Assembly: GCA_004563195.1 (NCBI GenBank)
Contig: SFTJ01000003.1
Location: 1 to 64,000 of the forward strand
Direction of reading: 5' to 3'
Source of the DNA: a bacterium
Lineage (GTDB): Bacteria > Bacteroidota > Bacteroidia > Bacteroidales > Muribaculaceae
DNA length: 64,000 bases
Part shown: piece by piece, positions 53,970-62,155 of the stretch
Numbering within the stretch: the stretch's first letter is position 1
Layout of the letters: each line of letters starts with the position of its first letter
Made by a program: the position numbers and the translations under genes
Notes under the pieces: model-generated
What the model was told of the DNA's origin: nothing
Database searches by the model: none
What the model saw: the letters and a program-made list of their open reading frames with translations, nothing else

Positions 53970-54968
53970 GTGAAATTAAAGAGAAGCATAAGAATAGCAC
54001 TATACATCACGGCAATAACCGTGCTGCTGACTGCGTTGATAGCTACCGGAATATGGGCTGACAACGAAGCCAAGCAGCAAGAGTGTCGCGGCATATCGGT
54101 GGTGATAGAAAACGCCGACAGTTCGTCGTTTATCACCAAAGAAAACATTATGCGCGAACTCAACAATCTGGGAATACACCCCGAAGGCCGACGATTCTCT
54201 CAAATCAACACACTCGACATAGAGCGACAACTCAACAAAATCGATTTCCTCGAAAATGCCGAATGTGTGATGATTAACAATTCGAGGCTGGAGATTCGTG
54301 TGGCTCAGATAGTGCCCGTGATGCGTGTGTTCGATGGCAACTCATCATACTACGTCAATGGCAGCGGCAAGCGCATTGTTGCCAACTCGCTCTTCCACAA
54401 CGATGTGCCTGTGGTGAGCGGCCATTTCGACGCCAACTATTCGCCGGCTCGGCTCATTCCGCTGGCTCGTTATGTGGAGTCGAGCGCCGAATTGCGCAAA
54501 TTTGTGTCGATGATCAATGTTGTTGACTCCAACAATGTGTTTATCGTGCCTTCGATTATGGGCCATGTGATAAATATAGGCCGCCCCGAAGCTTTCGACA
54601 ACAAGTTTGCCAAACTAAAGGAGTTCTACACCAAGGTGATGCCCGACAAGGGATGGATGTACTACGACACCATATCGGTGAAATATAATCACCAAGTGGT
54701 GGCTACACGCCGTGTAAAAGCTGTGAAAACCGTGGTCGACTGGCGCGAACTCAGCGACGAAGAAGCCGACGACGAGCAGACCATGACAATGAGCGACACC
54801 AGCCGCGTGAAAGGCAGCGCTACCGAAGTGAAACCCGTGGCTGCAGAACCCAAACCGCAAACCAAACCTCAAGCCTCACCCCGCCCAGCGGCTGCGACCA
54901 AGCCCGCCGACAAGCCCGCCAAATCGCAAGCCGACAATAAGGTGTCGAAGGCTTTTAAAACCAATTAA
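53970..54968 (+). CDS. ftsQ: FtsQ-like divisome protein
   Basis: 332 residues beginning at a GTG, 7 bp after the murC stop. One N-terminal membrane segment (ALYITAITVLLTALIATGIW), then a periplasmic POTRA-like part (ISVVIENADSSSFITKENIM ... NKIDFLENAECVMINNSRLE) and the FtsQ/DivIB beta domain. Connects FtsL/FtsB to the cytoplasmic ring. The C-terminal ~60 residues form a Pro/Ala/Lys-rich tail (KPQTKPQASPRPAAATKPAD), with no similarity seen elsewhere. The call rests on both the POTRA-like layout and position between murC and ftsA. Confidence 0.9.
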   Translation: MKLKRSIRIALYITAITVLLTALIATGIWADNEAKQQECRGISVVIENADSSSFITKENIMRELNNLGIHPEGRRFSQINTLDIERQLNKIDFLENAECVMINNSRLEIRVAQIVPVMRVFDGNSSYYVNGSGKRIVANSLFHNDVPVVSGHFDANYSPARLIPLARYVESSAELRKFVSMINVVDSNNVFIVPSIMGHVINIGRPEAFDNKFAKLKEFYTKVMPDKGWMYYDTISVKYNHQVVATRRVKAVKTVVDWRELSDEEADDEQTMTMSDTSRVKGSATEVKPVAAEPKPQTKPQASPRPAAATKPADKPAKSQADNKVSKAFKTN

Positions 54969-55009
54969 ACCAACCGGAAAAACAGAATAAAACAAAAAAA
55001 CTCAATATT

Positions 55010-56320
55010 ATGGACAATCAATATATAGTAGCCCTCGAAATAGGCAGCTCGAAGATTGTGGGCGCCTTGGCAGAAGTTGCGGCATCCGGACAACTCTTTA
55101 TCAGAGCCGTGGAGTCGGAGCAAACCATCAACTGCGTGCGCTACGGTTGCATTCAAAATGTAGAAAGCACCAAGGCCACCGTCAACCACATCATCGCCAA
55201 ACTCAATAATCACGTCGATGGCGACATAACGAGCGTGTATGTGGGTGTGGCTGGTCGCACACTCCACTCTGTGAGCATGGATGTGAAATACAACCTCGCT
55301 TCCGAGCAAGCTATCACCAATGCCATAATTAACGACATAATGAAGAAGGCGTGCCGCGAATCGTTCCCCAACTACGACACCATCGATGCCGTGCCACGCT
55401 CATTCACCATCGATAACCGCGAAGTGAAAGACCCCGTGGGCAACTTCGCATCTCACATCGTGGCACACATTACCATGATTGTGGCAAAACCCATCATCTC
55501 CATCAATCTAAAACGCGTGTTCAGCCCCAATATGCTCAAGGGATTTATCACCCTGCCCGTGGCACTCGCCGATGCCATGCTCACCGAGGATGAACGCACC
55601 CTGGGATGTATGCTCGTGGACCTCGGCGCCGAAACCACCACAGTGTCAATCTACCGCAAGGGAGCACTTGAATACCTCAACACCATTCCCCTCGGCGGAC
55701 GAAACCTCAGCCTCGACATCTCGGCGCTCGGCATTCGCGAAGAGGTGGCTGAACGCATCAAAAAGAACATAGAGCACCCGCTCCGACCCACTGCCGACCC
55801 GGTGACCATCGACGGCATCAAGTCGAGCGACGCTGCTAACTATATCCTCGCTCGCACCGGCGAAATCATCGCTAATATCACCAATCAGGTGAGCAACGCC
55901 GGACTCACTCTCAGCGACGTGCGCACCATAGTAATCACCGGCGGCGGAGCCATGCTCAAAGGCATCGACACCGTGATAGCCGAAAACACCGGTCTGCCCG
56001 TGCGCATCATATCGAGCAAACCCGACGGCATAAACATTCGCACCGCCAACGAGTCGCGCATCGAGAATTTCGGCGTCTACTCCATCATGCTCGCCGCTGC
56101 CAAGCATATTGGCAACGACTCTTGCGTGTTTAAGCAATCATATGTAGCCACCCCGGTGCAACCCACCGACACCACCGTCAATAAAAGCCCACAGGACGAG
56201 AAGCCGCCGAAAAAGCAACCTGAGAGCGGGAAAAACCGTATGTCGTGGTGGGAACGCATGAAAAATCGTGCCGTAGACATTATATCCGAAGAGAAAGAGA
56301 ACGAAAACGACAACTATTAA
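55010..56320 (+). CDS. ftsA: Cell division actin-like protein FtsA
   Basis: 436 residues, an actin-fold ATPase that tethers FtsZ to the membrane. The N-terminal phosphate loop is VALEIGSSKIVGALAEV. The SHS2-type insert contains DAVPRSFTIDNREVKDPVG. The second phosphate loop is MLVDLGAETTTVSIY, and the adenosine motif VITGGGAMLKGIDTVI follows. The amphipathic membrane-targeting helix at the C-terminus fits WWERMKNRAVDIISEE. It lies 41 bp after ftsQ and 53 bp before ftsZ. Assignment is firm. Confidence 0.95.
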   Translation: MDNQYIVALEIGSSKIVGALAEVAASGQLFIRAVESEQTINCVRYGCIQNVESTKATVNHIIAKLNNHVDGDITSVYVGVAGRTLHSVSMDVKYNLASEQAITNAIINDIMKKACRESFPNYDTIDAVPRSFTIDNREVKDPVGNFASHIVAHITMIVAKPIISINLKRVFSPNMLKGFITLPVALADAMLTEDERTLGCMLVDLGAETTTVSIYRKGALEYLNTIPLGGRNLSLDISALGIREEVAERIKKNIEHPLRPTADPVTIDGIKSSDAANYILARTGEIIANITNQVSNAGLTLSDVRTIVITGGGAMLKGIDTVIAENTGLPVRIISSKPDGINIRTANESRIENFGVYSIMLAAAKHIGNDSCVFKQSYVATPVQPTDTTVNKSPQDEKPPKKQPESGKNRMSWWERMKNRAVDIISEEKENENDNY

Positions 56321-56373
56321 CGCCTGCAGCAGGCATTACATAATATCAACAATATTCAACACCCTAAGAAAAT

Positions 56374-57741
56374 ATGGATATGGATACTCAAAATAGATAT
56401 CAAGAAGCAATGGAAGACCCCGGCTTCAAGACCGACATCGAACCACAATCGCCCATCATCAAGGTAGTGGGCGTGGGTGGTGGCGGCTGCAACGCAGTAA
56501 GCCACATGTACAACCAAAAAATACAAGGAGTGTCGTTCGTAGTATGCAACACCGACCGCCAAGCGCTCAACAATTCGCCTGTGCCGGTGCGCCTGCTCAT
56601 AGGGCCCAACACCACACAAGGTCTCGGCGCCGGCAACGACCCCGAAGTGGCTAAAGCTGCCGCCGAGGAGAGCGAAGCCGAAGTGGCAGCACTCTTCGAC
56701 GACACCACCAAGATGGTGTTTATTACCGCCGGTATGGGCGGCGGCACCGGAACCGGTGCAGCACCCGTGGTGGCTCGCATTGCTCGCGACAAGGGCGTGC
56801 TCACCGTGGGTATCGTCACCATTCCTTTCCTCTTCGAAGGCAATAAAAAGATTCTTAAAGCCATCAACGGCGCCGATGAAATGAGCAAATATGTAGATGC
56901 CATATTGGTAATCAACAACGAACGCCTTACCGAAATCTACCCCGACCTCGATTTCCTCTCGGCATTCGGCAAAGCCGACGACACCCTTTCTACCGCCGCT
57001 CGCAGCATATCCGACCTCATCACCGTGAACGGTAAAATCAACCTCGACTTCAAGGATGTTAACGCTACCTTGCGCAATGGTGGCGTGGCTATCATAAGCA
57101 GCGGATACGGCGAAGGCGAACGCCGCGTAACCAAGGCTATCGAAGACGCCCTCAACTCGCCCTTGCTCAAAAATCGCGACGTATACGGCTCTAAGAAGAT
57201 ACTTATCAATTTCTACTTCAATCCCAAGTCCGACCGCCCGTTCGTGATGGAAGAGGTGAACGAAATGCGCGAATTTATGTGCAACTTCGACCCCGATGTC
57301 GATGTAATTTGGGGTACTGCATTCGACGAAACGCTCGATTCGAAAATCAAAATCACCATCCTCGCTTCGGGATTTAACGTATCGCTCAGCAAGGAAGAAG
57401 GTCCCCAAAAACCCGCACAACCACGCACCGTTACGGCTTCGGTAACCGAAGAACCTGTCACCACTGCAACATCGGCTGCCGACCGCATTGCCGCCGAATA
57501 CGGCACTGCCAAGGTGGAACAACACGAACAAAGCATAGCTCGCGCACGCTACTTGGTGCTCTCTAACGAGGATATCGAGAACGACAAGTTGCTCGAAATG
57601 ATGGAAAGTACACCCACCTTCCGTCGCGACCAGCAGTTTAAGAACACCATCCGCGCCATGCAAAGCGGTGACACCAACGTATTCCCCGCCGAGCCAAAAA
57701 CTCCGCAAAAGCCGAGCAACACCATCTCGTTCGACGACTAA
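56374..57741 (+). CDS. ftsZ: Cell division GTPase FtsZ
   Basis: 455 residues. Tubulin-like GTPase forming the Z ring. The N-terminal VVGVGGGGCNAVSHMY and the GTP-binding signature GMGGGTGTGAAPVVARIA (about 120-137) are present, as is the T7 synergy region NGKINLDFKDVNATLRNGG with the catalytic Asp. The C-terminal third is a linker, with ALSNEDIENDKLLEMMES-like helical segments, and the final peptide ends NTISFDD, the Bacteroidetes-type C-terminal conserved peptide position. It closes the dcw cluster; a strong terminator follows 26 bp downstream. Confidence 0.97.
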   Translation: MDMDTQNRYQEAMEDPGFKTDIEPQSPIIKVVGVGGGGCNAVSHMYNQKIQGVSFVVCNTDRQALNNSPVPVRLLIGPNTTQGLGAGNDPEVAKAAAEESEAEVAALFDDTTKMVFITAGMGGGTGTGAAPVVARIARDKGVLTVGIVTIPFLFEGNKKILKAINGADEMSKYVDAILVINNERLTEIYPDLDFLSAFGKADDTLSTAARSISDLITVNGKINLDFKDVNATLRNGGVAIISSGYGEGERRVTKAIEDALNSPLLKNRDVYGSKKILINFYFNPKSDRPFVMEEVNEMREFMCNFDPDVDVIWGTAFDETLDSKIKITILASGFNVSLSKEEGPQKPAQPRTVTASVTEEPVTTATSAADRIAAEYGTAKVEQHEQSIARARYLVLSNEDIENDKLLEMMESTPTFRRDQQFKNTIRAMQSGDTNVFPAEPKTPQKPSNTISFDD

Positions 57742-57766
57742 AAAATCATAATCCTATATCCCGCGT

Positions 57767-57798
57767 CCCGATGAGCCTCACAAAAAGGCCTCATCGGG
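57767..57798 (+). terminator. Terminator of the dcw cluster
   Basis: CCCGATGAG at 57767-57775 pairs with CTCATCGGG at 57790-57798, with an inner GCC/GGC extension, followed by CGCTTGTTTTTA. It is the only strong hairpin in the last part of the cluster and lies 26 bp after the ftsZ stop. Confidence 0.85.
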
Positions 57799-57879
57799 CG
57801 CTTGTTTTTAAGCCTTATTTCCATAAAAATCCGTGTTATGTCAGCAGCCTCAGAGACAATCATCCGCCGATGATTTATC

Positions 57880-57960
57880 TCTCACAGATTACACAGATAT
57901 TTTGCATTGATGCCTAATCACATGCTGATGATTAAATCTCACACCGATTTCACAGATATT
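57880..57960. repeat. CACAGATTACACAGATATT-type short repeats
   Basis: TCTCACAGATTACACAGATA at 57880 and TCTCACACCGATTTCACAGA at 57937 are two near copies. Their reverse complements relate to the AATCTGTGTT / AAATCCGTGTT motifs at 57826, 58631, 58657, 58689 and 61946. They flank the REP-like element on both sides. Confidence 0.5.
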
Positions 57961-58007
57961 ATATCGGCAACTGCACAGCCTCGGCTGATAATCACCAGCT
58001 TACCGCA

Positions 58008-58560
58008 GCCGATAACCGTAGCACGACCTGAAAGGTCGAATGCCCGAGCAAAACGAGTGGCTCTTAGCCGAGGGTGGAGCGTAGCGTAACCCTCGGTATC
58101 GTGCCACCCACCATTATGCGTCTGAAAGACGCGAAAATCGGCTTCCTCGGCGGCTGCTTTCGCGTCTTTCAGACGCTTTTCTTTATGGGGCATGTATTCC
58201 GGGGGTTGCGCTAACGCTTAACCCCCGGCTAAAAGCACTCGGGCTTCGCCCTCGGCGTTCAACCTTTCAGGTTGGATACCCACGCCGCCGATAACCGCAG
58301 CACGACCTGAAAGGTCGAATGCCCGAGCGGAGCGAGTGGCTCGTAGCCGGGGGTGCAGCGAAGCGAAACCCTCGGTATCGTGACGCCCAACCATTATGCG
58401 TTTGAAAAACGCGAAAATCGGCTTCCATAGCGGCTGCTTTCGCGTCTTTCAGACGCTTTTCTTTATGGGGCATGTATTCCGGGGGTTGCGCTATCGCTTA
58501 ACCCCCGGCTAAAAGCACTCGGGCTTCGCCCTCGGCGTTCAACCTTTCAGGTTGGATACC
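58008..58560. repeat. Two tandem copies of a palindrome-dense REP-like element
   Basis: Copy 1 is 58008-58280 and copy 2 is 58287-58560 (period 279). Each holds the same series of palindromes: CGACCTGAAAGGTCG; a GAGGGT...ACCCTC stem; GCGTCTGAAAGACGC; GCGTCTTTCAGACGC; CCGGGGGTT...AACCCCCGG; CTCGGGCTTCGCCCTCGG; and AACCTTTCAGGTT. Most differences between copies fall in loops (for example GCGCTAACGC versus GCGCTATCGC). No transposase is nearby. The ORFs running through it on the minus strand are by-products of the repeats. Confidence 0.85.
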
Positions 58561-58805
58561 ATCGCGACTGCCGCGATAATAAAAAAACAGAGATTATCAC
58601 AAACATAGCACGAATAAACACAGTATTGTGTAAATTCGTGTTCTAAAAAATTTGTGCAAATCTGTGTTTAAATAAGCACCGTTTTATGCAAATCCGTGTT
58701 AAAACGCCCACCGATGGCGGAGATGCTGAATTTTTAACTAAATTTTATTGCAATTATAAAAAATACTGCCTAAATTTGAGAAAACGAACCTTAACATCGG
58801 AGCTC

Positions 58806-58976
58806 ATGAACATTCGACGTTACATATCAACACTTTTGCTCCTCTTTGGCTGCATTATATCACTGTCGGCTGCGGCTGTGCCCGATGTGCGCAGCGTAGT
58901 GCGCCAAGACGGCACAGTGGTGGAAAGCACCGACTATTATCCCTACGGCACCCCATTTCTGTGTTTGTGTCAATAA
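58806..58976 (+). pseudogene. Collapsed RHS-repeat protein: signal peptide joined to core fragment
   Basis: 56 residues from the ATG at 58806. A signal peptide (MNIRRYISTLLLLFGCIISL) is followed directly by VRSVVRQDGTVVESTDYYPY and GTPF, then a stop. The VVxxDGTVVExxDYYPYGxPF pattern is the conserved RHS-repeat-associated core sequence normally found near the C-terminus of proteins of 1,000 residues or more. The whole RHS shell is therefore missing, by internal deletion or recombination. The genes after it (immunity-like lipoprotein, orphan toxin tip) fit the trailing end of such a locus. Not functional as a toxin-delivery protein. Whether the small secreted peptide is made is unknown. Confidence 0.7.
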
Positions 58977-59001
58977 TAAACAAATTTCTAAAGAATTAAT
59001 T

Positions 59002-59424
59002 ATGGTGAAGAAATTATGTAGCGCTTTGGCTATTAGCGTATTAATTAATGTTGTATCGTGTAGTCGTACATCAAATGCATCGGTTAAGAGCACAAATGAT
59101 AGTGCGAATAATCAGATTGTAACCAGTGCGCCAACTCGGGTAATAGAAGTTTCTACCGGGAATAGATTCACTTCAGAATCGGAACAAAGAAGATTTCCGG
59201 ATGTTTTACCTACTTACGATAGGGCTTTCGATGTAGCGTATGTTATTCTTAGTCAATTCTATGGGAGCCGGTGTTCAAAATACTATCCTTATACGGCATA
59301 TTTATATAATGATTCGATATGGATAATTAAAGGGTCGAGGAACAGAATTTCAGAGGGCGGATGCCCGTATATAGAATTAAACAAGCATGATGGCAGAGTT
59401 TTGACAATTGAATTTGGTAAGTAG
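59002..59424 (+). CDS. NTF2-fold immunity lipoprotein (Imm-NTF2-like)
   Basis: 140 residues. The N-terminus is a lipoprotein signal: hydrophobic LCSALAISVLINVVSC with the lipobox-like VVSC at residue 20, so the mature protein is likely anchored in the envelope. The C-terminal half (AFDVAYVILSQFYGSR, then DSIWIIKGS and GGCPYIELNKHDGRVLTIEF) matches the NTF2-fold immunity family (the YbbC/YhhH-like immunity type). These neutralise toxins of RHS polymorphic toxin loci. It lies 25 bp after the RHS remnant, the usual place for an immunity gene. The cognate toxin is not directly visible upstream, so it may be an orphan. Confidence 0.75.
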   Translation: MVKKLCSALAISVLINVVSCSRTSNASVKSTNDSANNQIVTSAPTRVIEVSTGNRFTSESEQRRFPDVLPTYDRAFDVAYVILSQFYGSRCSKYYPYTAYLYNDSIWIIKGSRNRISEGGCPYIELNKHDGRVLTIEFGK

Positions 59425-59581
59425 AGCAATAAAGTCATTAAAATTCGAATATTTATTATGGGCTACTCTGTGACCGTGTAAGTGACCGGACCGTTACGAC
59501 AATTTGGTGCCTACCGATAGCCGACTTGTGAAATTTGAGAAATCAATTAAAAGATCCACAAAAACATAAAAGACCACAAAT

Positions 59582-60394
59582 ATGAAACTAAGACATATAT
59601 TTTGTAAAACTGATTATGTGAGCGAATGGGCAAAAATGATGCATTGGGAATTTTATAGATCATCTAGATTTATTTGCTATTATTTGGTTAGGCGTATAAG
59701 GCAATATAAGTTTGAGACAGATGGCACATTCAAAACTATTGAAATACGGCTTGGATCAGATGCGCCATGCAAGATTGTACTTGAAGATGTCTTACAAGTA
59801 CACTTACCAATTGACGAAAAACGCTATGAGTCGGTTCGTGACACTACTGATTATTCATATTATATTGAGATTCTACGAAAAGGATTTGAAAAGGCAAGCA
59901 AATTTAAGCATATTCCTTTAGATGAATTGAATAGATACTTGGATGAGTTTATAGCAAATGGTTATAAAAATGAATGGCAATATACCAAGGCAACATTTAA
60001 GGAATATGGAATACGGGTGGAAATTAATGCTATTTTGTCTACATTCAGACTTCGTCTAAATGCTGAGTTTTATAGCATAAAGTCAAAGAAACATTTGTGC
60101 GGTGGAATATTAGTATCTGCAATGGCAGATGAGTTCTATATTTATGGTCGAGGTGACAAGAAAGACAGAATAAAAATAATTAATGATACAATTTGCTATT
60201 TTGTAGGCTATCAGGAAAAATATCCCTTGTTCGTGTTAGATGTTTGGGATATAATTAATGGCATATATCGACCCAAATTAAATGATTATTCGAAATTTCT
60301 CAAAGAAGATTGGGAAAGAGATTGTTATGAATGTTATAAAGAATCATACACATACAAACCGAATAGTCCTTATTTCGACGAAACGAAGTATTAA
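59582..60394 (+). CDS. Unknown protein in the toxin-immunity island, 270 residues
   Basis: I do not recognise the family. Markedly AT-rich against the dcw genes, as are all genes from 59.0 to 61.9 kb. The protein is rich in Tyr, Lys and Asp/Glu, with no signal peptide and no clear membrane segment. There are short aromatic blocks such as WEFYRSSRFICYYLVRR near the N-terminus and FVLDVWDIINGIY near the end. The stop TAA at 60392 is in the same frame as the toxin-like ORF that begins about 60464, so the two are separated only by a stop and about 70 bp. By position it could be an immunity protein for a lost toxin; this is inference. Start ATG at 59582. The gap 59425-59581 has no ORF. Confidence 0.55.
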   Translation: MKLRHIFCKTDYVSEWAKMMHWEFYRSSRFICYYLVRRIRQYKFETDGTFKTIEIRLGSDAPCKIVLEDVLQVHLPIDEKRYESVRDTTDYSYYIEILRKGFEKASKFKHIPLDELNRYLDEFIANGYKNEWQYTKATFKEYGIRVEINAILSTFRLRLNAEFYSIKSKKHLCGGILVSAMADEFYIYGRGDKKDRIKIINDTICYFVGYQEKYPLFVLDVWDIINGIYRPKLNDYSKFLKEDWERDCYECYKESYTYKPNSPYFDETKY

Positions 60395-60463
60395 GTATTA
60401 AGCATTAACTATTTTAGAAATTCAAAAAAATGTGTATATCAAATTAAAGGAACTACAGGGAGT

Positions 60464-60844
60464 GTGAAACAAGGCAATCGTTTTGAATCTGAATCATCAA
60501 CAATTTATTGGAATCCGCTACAAGGACTATGTACCACCAATAATAATTGTTTATCCCCAACAACAATGTTAGATCATGAAGCTCAGCATTGTGTGAATTA
60601 TGACAATAATCCACAAAAGTTTTCGAATGATTTAAATACCAAAGATAACAATTATGGCTCAATTGAAGAGAAAAACGTTATTGAGAATAGAGAAACTCAA
60701 ACGGCAATTAAACACGGAGAAATCGACAATGAAAAGCATAGTAGAGATGATCACTATGGAGGTACATTTACTACAAATAATCCGACCCAGAACTATCAGC
60801 ATCCTCCTATGTATTCTTTCTTTTACATTATGTGGGGCCTATAA
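60464..60844 (+). pseudogene. Orphan RHS-type toxin tip with HExxH metallopeptidase motif
   Basis: 126 residues from a GTG at 60464; the frame is open upstream to 60395 (giving KKCVYQIKGTTGSVKQ), so the recorded start is not a proper gene start. SESSTIYWNPLQG is followed by LSPTTMLDHEAQHCVNYDNN. HEAQH is a zinc-metallopeptidase HExxH motif with histidines 38 and 42, the Glu 39 between them. A possible third ligand is Glu in NVIENRET. This layout resembles the metallopeptidase C-terminal domains of RHS polymorphic toxins, which are normally fused to a long RHS shell. Here the shell and its start are absent, so it is an orphan C-terminal cassette. It ends 1 bp before the next ATG. The enzyme core appears intact, but expression is doubtful. 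Confidence 0.6.
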
Positions 60845-60845
60845 T

Positions 60846-61340
60846 ATGCATATTGACGAGACGCGAGTCAATAAAATTGTGATAAAAATGGCACATTTAG
60901 GTACTTGTTTCGAGGAGGAAGTACACTTATCAAGGTTTGTTTGGAACTATAAAGCGTTGAGTAATAATGCGTTGACGCAAAAAGAACTAATCGACAAGAA
61001 TGAAATACACTTATTTTGCTCAATGTTAGCAAATATGCGAGAGGAAACTCCAAATAGGCCGGTATATAGGCAAAGTGTTTCAATGAGCCCAAGCAATATA
61101 AACGCAAGGGATTGTTTGGTGCCATATTTGCTCAACCATCAAACAGACTTGCCTCGTTGCAATCATTTTATCGATGCCTTTCATGTGCATGTAAAAATAG
61201 AATTATACATGGATAATAGCAAGCACATTTCTGTGATATGGGGTGATGTCAGCTCTTTCGATTATAAGCGAAAACGCTATAATGTGACTGAAAATATGCG
61301 AAATTATTTATTGGAAATATATATAAATAGCAGGATATGA
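60846..61340 (+). CDS. Candidate immunity protein of the metallopeptidase tip
   Basis: 164 residues from the ATG at 60846, which lies 1 bp after the toxin stop. The frame is open further upstream to 60654, and an ATG at 60756 would add a hydrophobic leader (RTISILLCILSFTLCGAY) inside the toxin frame; this could be a signal peptide. I do not recognise a family. Aspartate and histidine are frequent (FIDAFHVHVKIELYMDNSK). The last 4 bp overlap the next gene (ATGA), so it belongs to a small operon. By analogy with RHS loci the gene directly after the toxin is its immunity gene; this is an inference from position. Confidence 0.5.
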   Translation: MHIDETRVNKIVIKMAHLGTCFEEEVHLSRFVWNYKALSNNALTQKELIDKNEIHLFCSMLANMREETPNRPVYRQSVSMSPSNINARDCLVPYLLNHQTDLPRCNHFIDAFHVHVKIELYMDNSKHISVIWGDVSSFDYKRKRYNVTENMRNYLLEIYINSRI

Positions 61341-61927
61341 AACAAGATGTTAATATACTATTATTGTTCGTTATTTGCTTGATTGTGTGTTGCTGTGCCA
61401 AAACTCCATCAAGAGCCGAAGCGATGTCGGCTGATAGTGCAGAATTAGAAAAAAGCATCGATGATGACTATCCGTTCGTTACCGACCAAGCCGACAGTTT
61501 GGTTATAAAACTATGCCGATACGACCACGCACAGGAGCATGATTCGCTGATGGCTCGCTATGTATTCGATTATTTCTATGAATTGATTTGGGAAGAAACA
61601 GGAGTCGCCGAAATGACAAGTTATAAATATGGCGCAAAAGATTCGATATTAAGTATCATTGCGAAAGCTCCAACCCAAGGCCTTGTGCCTCCTATGTTTA
61701 GAGGAAAAGAATATCACAGTTATCTGGAAACAGAAACACCGGTAGATGACCAGAATATCGTTGCGAAAATAGAAATCTATAATAAAGAGCATCGATTGAT
61801 TAATGTCCTGTGGTGCAGCCGCTATTACATCGACGGAATGGAAGAGTTTAATTATCCTCTGCGAAAAATAATGCCTAAAGCTATCATCGCGGAATTTGAT
61901 AACATTCACAAAAGCGCGAAAAACTAA
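61337..61927 (+). CDS. Unknown lipoprotein, 196 residues
   Basis: A clear lipoprotein signal: hydrophobic NILLLFVICLIVCCCAKTP, with the lipidated cysteine among residues 18-20. The mature part is acidic near the N-terminus (DDDYPFVTDQADS) and then mixed, with YFYELIWEE and YYIDGMEEFNYP. I do not recognise a family. It overlaps the previous gene by 4 bp as ATGA, so translation is coupled. It is probably envelope-anchored and, given its place in the toxin-immunity island, may be a second immunity protein. Between its end and pheT (61928-62155) only the perfect palindrome GCGCAATCTTGCGC at 61933-61946 is seen. Confidence 0.55.
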   Translation: MKQDVNILLLFVICLIVCCCAKTPSRAEAMSADSAELEKSIDDDYPFVTDQADSLVIKLCRYDHAQEHDSLMARYVFDYFYELIWEETGVAEMTSYKYGAKDSILSIIAKAPTQGLVPPMFRGKEYHSYLETETPVDDQNIVAKIEIYNKEHRLINVLWCSRYYIDGMEEFNYPLRKIMPKAIIAEFDNIHKSAKN

Positions 61928-62155
61928 TAATAGCGCAATCTTGCGCCAATCCGTGTTGCCCTCCCTCCTGTGAAGGACAGAGGTGGATGCGGAATGGGGC
62001 ATTTATGGGAATAAAATAGTGTGATATTGCCAATTTTGGCGCTAATGGTCAGTCTATTTGGAATTTTATTGCTAAATTTGTAAGATTTTTGATAGATAGG
62101 CAGTTTATGCCTGAAATTTAACCAAAAGGCGAAAATAAAAACAACATAAAGCTTT

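Noticed and set aside
56356..57708. A 450-codon minus-strand ORF opposite ftsZ
   Set aside because: It mirrors ftsZ codon structure (low-stop antisense frame) and has no domain. The same holds for long antisense frames opposite ftsI, murC, pheT and the kinase.
57939..58473. Two small minus-strand ORFs with identical starts (MPHKEKRLKDAKAA)
   Set aside because: They share the start only because they lie in the two copies of the REP-like element. They have no independent coding evidence.
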